From contig OZ020310.1 of assembly GCA_963971305.1 (NCBI GenBank), positions 61,701,017 through 61,765,016 on the forward strand: DNA of 64,000 nucleotides, read 5' to 3'. Of the stretch, positions 60,211-64,000 are shown piece by piece. The translations under genes were made by a program, and so were the position numbers. A model generated the notes under the pieces. The model was not told where the DNA came from. It searched no databases and was given only the letters and a program-made list of their open reading frames with translations. This stretch comes from Arcuatula senhousia. Taxonomy: Eukaryota; Mollusca; Bivalvia; Mytilida; Mytilidae. Within the stretch, counting starts at the first letter, position 1, and every line of letters begins with the position of its first letter.

Positions 60211-60779
60211 TAATCTTCAATTTAATTTAAATTTTACAATTACACATCCAGATTAAAACACATTTCTTGTTAATCACCATAGAAATCAGAAAAAAATAAA
60301 CTTTCAAACACTTAAACGTCCCCTTTCTGAAAACCATTATATGCAATACCTAAAATTGACAACAAATCTACCGAACTGGGATCGATCTTATATATCATAT
60401 ATTATATATCATAAAGCAGGAAATTGAAGATCGCAATAGTCCTAACTTGGTACAGGTATTTCAAAATAAATGGGTGGTTTAAAAAGGTTTGATGGCGTCA
60501 AATCTTATATTCCACTACATTCTTAGTGTCCGATACAACTACACGGTTGTGAGACATAATATGGATAACAATGTGATCATAGTAGTACGACAAAGTGCTC
60601 TGAACTAATTAAAAGAAAACGAATAATTTAAACAGGCATAATTCTAAATTTTACTACCTTTGGTCGAAATCGAATGGAACTTTCTACGATACCGTTTGAA
60701 GTGGACTTTCTTTATCTAAAAGTCGACAACGTTGTCGGGTCAAAAACCCTAAAAATGAGTACAAACCATGGCATATCGA
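60211..60779. other. No gene; dispersed repeat copy 3
   Basis: 60415-60620 is the diverged third copy of the 27109-27435 family. Nothing else recognised. Confidence 0.5.
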
Positions 60780-61285
60780 ATGGGTTGAAAAAAAAGGAAA
60801 GATACACCAATTGGGCATTCGAGTGTCAAAAGTCTGAAAGGGCAACGACAAAACCAGTTAACACAAACAAGAACAGCACGGGAAAACACGAAAAACATAA
60901 TCAACCAAACAGAAATCAACAACGGTATCTACCGTAAAAAAAAATCTTGAGTGAAGAAATCAAGCGAGGAGCAACATAATCCTGTGTTAGCAATTTCTGT
61001 TTCAAAAGTGACTTCGGTATGTCGCTTTTCAGTTAAGGAAAATAAATATTTTGAAAGTTAAAACCGATTTCTTTTTGTAGTGAATATTTGTACTGAGATG
61101 ACCAACCGAGTCAAATTTCAGCAACAAATAAAGACGTAAAGCAGTTAGATGTGGTGATTTCCTCAATCTATAACTCATAGAGAACGTATCTAGCAAACGA
61201 AGAGTTGATGACAGAGAGGACATCATCAATATATCTGGACTGAGATTGAAAAATTTGGCACCTTGATCTTCTTGGTCTTAAATGA
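60780..61285 (-). pseudogene. Penelope-like element relic, divergent subfamily
   Basis: The 3' tail (60780-60935) is followed upstream on the minus strand by LLTQDYVAPRLISSLK near 60970 and YIDDVLSVINSSFARYV near 61200. Stops and frameshifts separate them. The sequence around YIDD differs from the other copies, so it belongs to a different or older subfamily. Confidence 0.7.
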
Positions 61286-61845
61286 ATTAATATGTTACAT
61301 CAAACATCATTCATATTTGCGTGTCTTATTCATACATATGCTGGTTTTTTGTTTCCAAACAATAATGATTAGCTTGGCTATTTATTTAAACATAATATCA
61401 ATCGAGCACTAATGCCATTTGTAATAACGTTGTTTTAAAACTTATTTCATTAAAAAAATGGAATGTTTTAGGTCTTTATATTCGGTCATTTCTTTATTTT
61501 GTTTTTATTTCATAGCCTCTTGTTGTCTTTAACGTATAATGAGCAGTTTAAAGTTTGTCGCCTTCATTTTTTTTTAGATCATGTGGAAGGGTAACTCTGC
61601 TGATAGCGTTATGACTGGTAGGTTTGTGCTAGTTCATAAATATTTGTAAAGAATAATAAAGATAAACAGAACCGCATATTCGTTATTACTATGACAGGCA
61701 TTTCTTTGATTTTGAAATCCCTACAATGGTTGATTTTGTACGTATATTGGTTTTGAAAATGCAAAATTCAAAATGAACTCTCCAATTTATCGATATGAAG
61801 TAGCTGCTTTGAACTACAATGTCATTCCTGTATTTCGTGTTGTAG
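61286..61845. other. No gene seen
   Basis: AT-rich spacer without a recognised repeat. Confidence 0.4.
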
Positions 61846-62590
61846 AAAGATGCAGAGGTACCAATGGGGCATCCGAATGTCAAAAGTCCAGAAGGGCAGA
61901 GACAAAACCAGTAATCACCAAAACAGACAACACCAAAAACACGGAAATACAAAATAGCTGAATGTCAATCGACAACGCGAACTCATGTCGAAACAATAGT
62001 GAACTAGGGTGCTCCAGAAGATTAAGCAGTTGCTGTTTGTTATAGCGAACCCATCGCGTCGCCAATAGTCAATTCAGTGTGTAAAGTACGGTAGAGGAAG
62101 ACAAAACAAAAAGCTATGACAAACTAATATCTGTATTCATCTTAGAGATCGAAATCCTTCATTTGACTATAATCGCATGATTTCGTCTGTTAAATGTCTT
62201 GAGTGAAGACAGCAATTGATGAACAACATAAACCTGTGTGAGCAATTTTTGTGTCAGACATGACGTTCTGCTTAGGAAATCGGTGTAAGTCTCGCAATCT
62301 TTAAAATAACGATTTTGAGAACGTTAAATCCATTAGCTTGGGCAGACGGCATATAGCTACACAATAAGGGAAAGTTGACGATTTGACCATTTTGTTTTAA
62401 GTTTTGCTTGAAAGTCTATTTCAAGATGAAGATCTAAATATGAAGCAGACACACTAGAATTTGAAGCGTCCTTTATGTCACAAAAAGTTGGTAAAAATAC
62501 CTTTTTTATGAAAATCTTGTTTAAAAGTACAGGAAACGTGGCACTGGTTGCATGACTGCGAAAAATATTTGCAAAAAAAAAAAAATACAG
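61846..62590 (-). pseudogene. Naiad-like element 3' portion, degenerate
   Basis: Minus strand: SASYLDLHLEIDFQ near 62420-62470, then after a deletion and frameshift the C-terminal thumb to about 62100, then the 3' tail to 61846. The catalytic box is absent. It lies head to head with the plus-strand copy at 62781. Confidence 0.75.
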
Positions 62591-62785
62591 CATTTACACT
62601 TACCGAATGATCCTTTTAAAGATCGTTATTTGAAATGCAAAGCGACTTCCAGTTTATATTTACTCATCAAAGAGTGTATGTTTTGGCGAGATAAGTTATG
62701 TTTTCTTGCTTAAACAAAATTAGAATCAAATGTCACTTTGCATCAATGAAATTGTTTATAAATCGAAACTGTTTTTCATAGATCC
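62390..62785. repeat. Composite block shared with 53245-53650
   Basis: Overlaps the upstream end of the minus-strand Penelope-like relic and reaches the 5' end of the plus-strand one. The shared boundaries at both loci suggest one copied segment. Confidence 0.65.
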
Positions 62786-63839
62786 ATACAAACAGCGCTT
62801 CATTGCAGGGTCATCCAAATGTACAACTAAACCTCTTTCAGTTTTGTTGACCTCAATACTAACGGCATAAAATCCGGCCTCCAGAAATATTACGATTGTT
62901 GTTATTCTAGAAATGGTGTCAATCAAATGTGGATCCTGAGGAATTCGAAAGAACTGATGGAGATTCTTAACTCTAAATCAGTTTCATCTTGTAACAGCAT
63001 CAAAACATTCGATTTCTCCACACTTTACACTTCTATTCCACATGAACAACTGAAATCGCGATTGGCACAGCTGATCAAACGCAGCTTTTTCAAAAAGAAT
63101 GGAAAACGCAGGTACAAATTTCTTGTAGTCGATTATACCAAGACTTACTTTGTCATCAATGAGTCCAAGAAAAAGAACAAATTTACAGAAGACCAAATAA
63201 TCGACATGCTCAACTTTCTTATTGACAACATATTTGTTCAGTTTGGTGGACGTGTTTTTCAGCAAACAATAGGGATTCTAATGGGCACTAATTGTGCACC
63301 TTTGCTTGCTGATTTGTTTCTTCATTCATATGAAGCAGACTTCTTGCAATCTCTTCTAGACAAAAAAGACCGTAGATGATGTCCTTTCACTAAACAATTC
63401 TCGATTTGGTGACTTTCTCCATCTCATATATCCACAGGAGCTTAAGATAAAGGACACAACGGATTCTAGGAAGTCTGCTTCATATTTAGATCTACGTCTC
63501 GAAATTGACTCTCAAGGAAGACTTTCAACAAGGCTCTATGACAAACGTGATGACTTCAACTTTCCAATCGTCAACTTCCCCTTCTTGTGTAGCAATATTC
63601 CGTCAGCTCCAGCTTATGGAGTTTACGTATCTCAATTGATTCGTTACTCCAGAGCGTGCGGGACTTACATCGATTTCCTTAGCAGAGCGACACGTCTGAC
63701 GCAAAGATTGCTCACACAGGTTTATGTTGCTCCTCGGTTGCTGTCTTCACTCAAGAAATTTTACGGAAGACATCATGCACTTATAGACAAATATGGGATT
63801 TCGATCTCTCAGATGAGTGCAGATGTTGGTTTGTCATAG
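62781..63839 (+). pseudogene. Naiad-like RT, frameshifted, with catalytic box deleted
   Basis: Begins at DPYKQRFIAG, carries MWILRNSKELMEIL, motif A KTFDFSTLYTSIPH, and LMGTNCAPLLADLFLHSYEA (normally IPMGTN). A gap of about 38 bp at 63376-63380, relative to the copy at 32041-33243, removes the Tyr and Ile of YIDD and shifts the frame. The thumb resumes to a stop at 63839. A one-base loss near 62870 breaks the N-terminal part. It encodes no working enzyme. Confidence 0.82.
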
Positions 63840-64000
63840 GGTGTTGTTTTGTCTTCCTTTACTGGATTTGACACACTGAATGGACTATTGGCAACGCGAC
63901 GGGTGTGCTATAGCAAGCAGGAACTACTTACTCTTCCGGAGCACCTGAGTTCACTCTTGTTTCGACTAAAGTTCGCGTTGTTGATTAATATTCAGTTGTT
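63840..64000 (+). repeat. 3' tail of the Naiad-like element, cut by the window edge
   Basis: Follows the ORF directly and matches the tails at 22106-22372, 50851-51140 and 61846-62100 in reverse orientation (CTCTTCCGGAGCACCTGAG, GTTCGCGTTGTTGAT). The element continues past the window. Confidence 0.8.

Noticed and set aside
62984..63265. Minus-strand 93-codon ORF
   Set aside because: Antisense of the plus-strand Naiad-like RT relic.

Overview
The window is AT-rich, animal-type DNA in which I find no intact host gene and no convincing exon. It is built from satellite-like arrays, retroelements, small inverted-repeat elements and segmental duplications. Hammerhead-ribozyme retrozymes, Penelope-like elements with the endonuclease ahead of the reverse transcriptase (RT), tRNA-derived SINEs and the general repeat style point to a marine bivalve, most likely mussel-like. 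That is an inference; no host marker gene is available to test it.

Layout. 1-11204 is a 388-bp tandem array whose unit carries a tRNA-Leu-like Pol III promoter. It reads on the minus strand to 9500, then flips to the plus strand at a 4-nt microhomology. A 3.6-kb L1/Tx1-like non-LTR retrotransposon (4985-8582) sits inside the A box of one unit, with a 5-bp target duplication and a long uninterrupted ORF. 12570-12915 is an RT relic. 14992-15746 is a hammerhead retrozyme dimer; related copies lie at 23719-23942 and 45844-46479. 16034-18661 is a broken Penelope-like element in the order GIY-YIG then RT (Naiad-like). Further 5'-truncated relatives are at 31822-33243, 50851-52252, 60780-61285, 61846-62590 and 62781-64000 (runs off the window), plus many solitary 3' tails. 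22430-23480 and 28380-29985 are tandem repeats. SINE-like sequences lie at 30311-30480 and 33440-33680. Elements with terminal inverted repeats (TIRs) or foldback structure are at 15770-16033, 20484-20867, 32253-32461, 37430-37585, 38203-38986, 40071-40603, 48770-48948 and 59825-60210. Two direct segmental duplications cover 40810-49310 and 49746-60135. In two cases the duplicate copy supplies the empty site of an insertion.

How the parts may work together. The Penelope-like elements and the L1/Tx1-like element are the plausible RT sources. The retrozymes and SINEs encode no protein and would depend on such enzymes. The retrozyme copies share one fixed 3' end and have variable 5' ends, as expected from RNA-mediated insertion. 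All boundaries and homologies were read by eye. Alignments, folding and database searches were not run.
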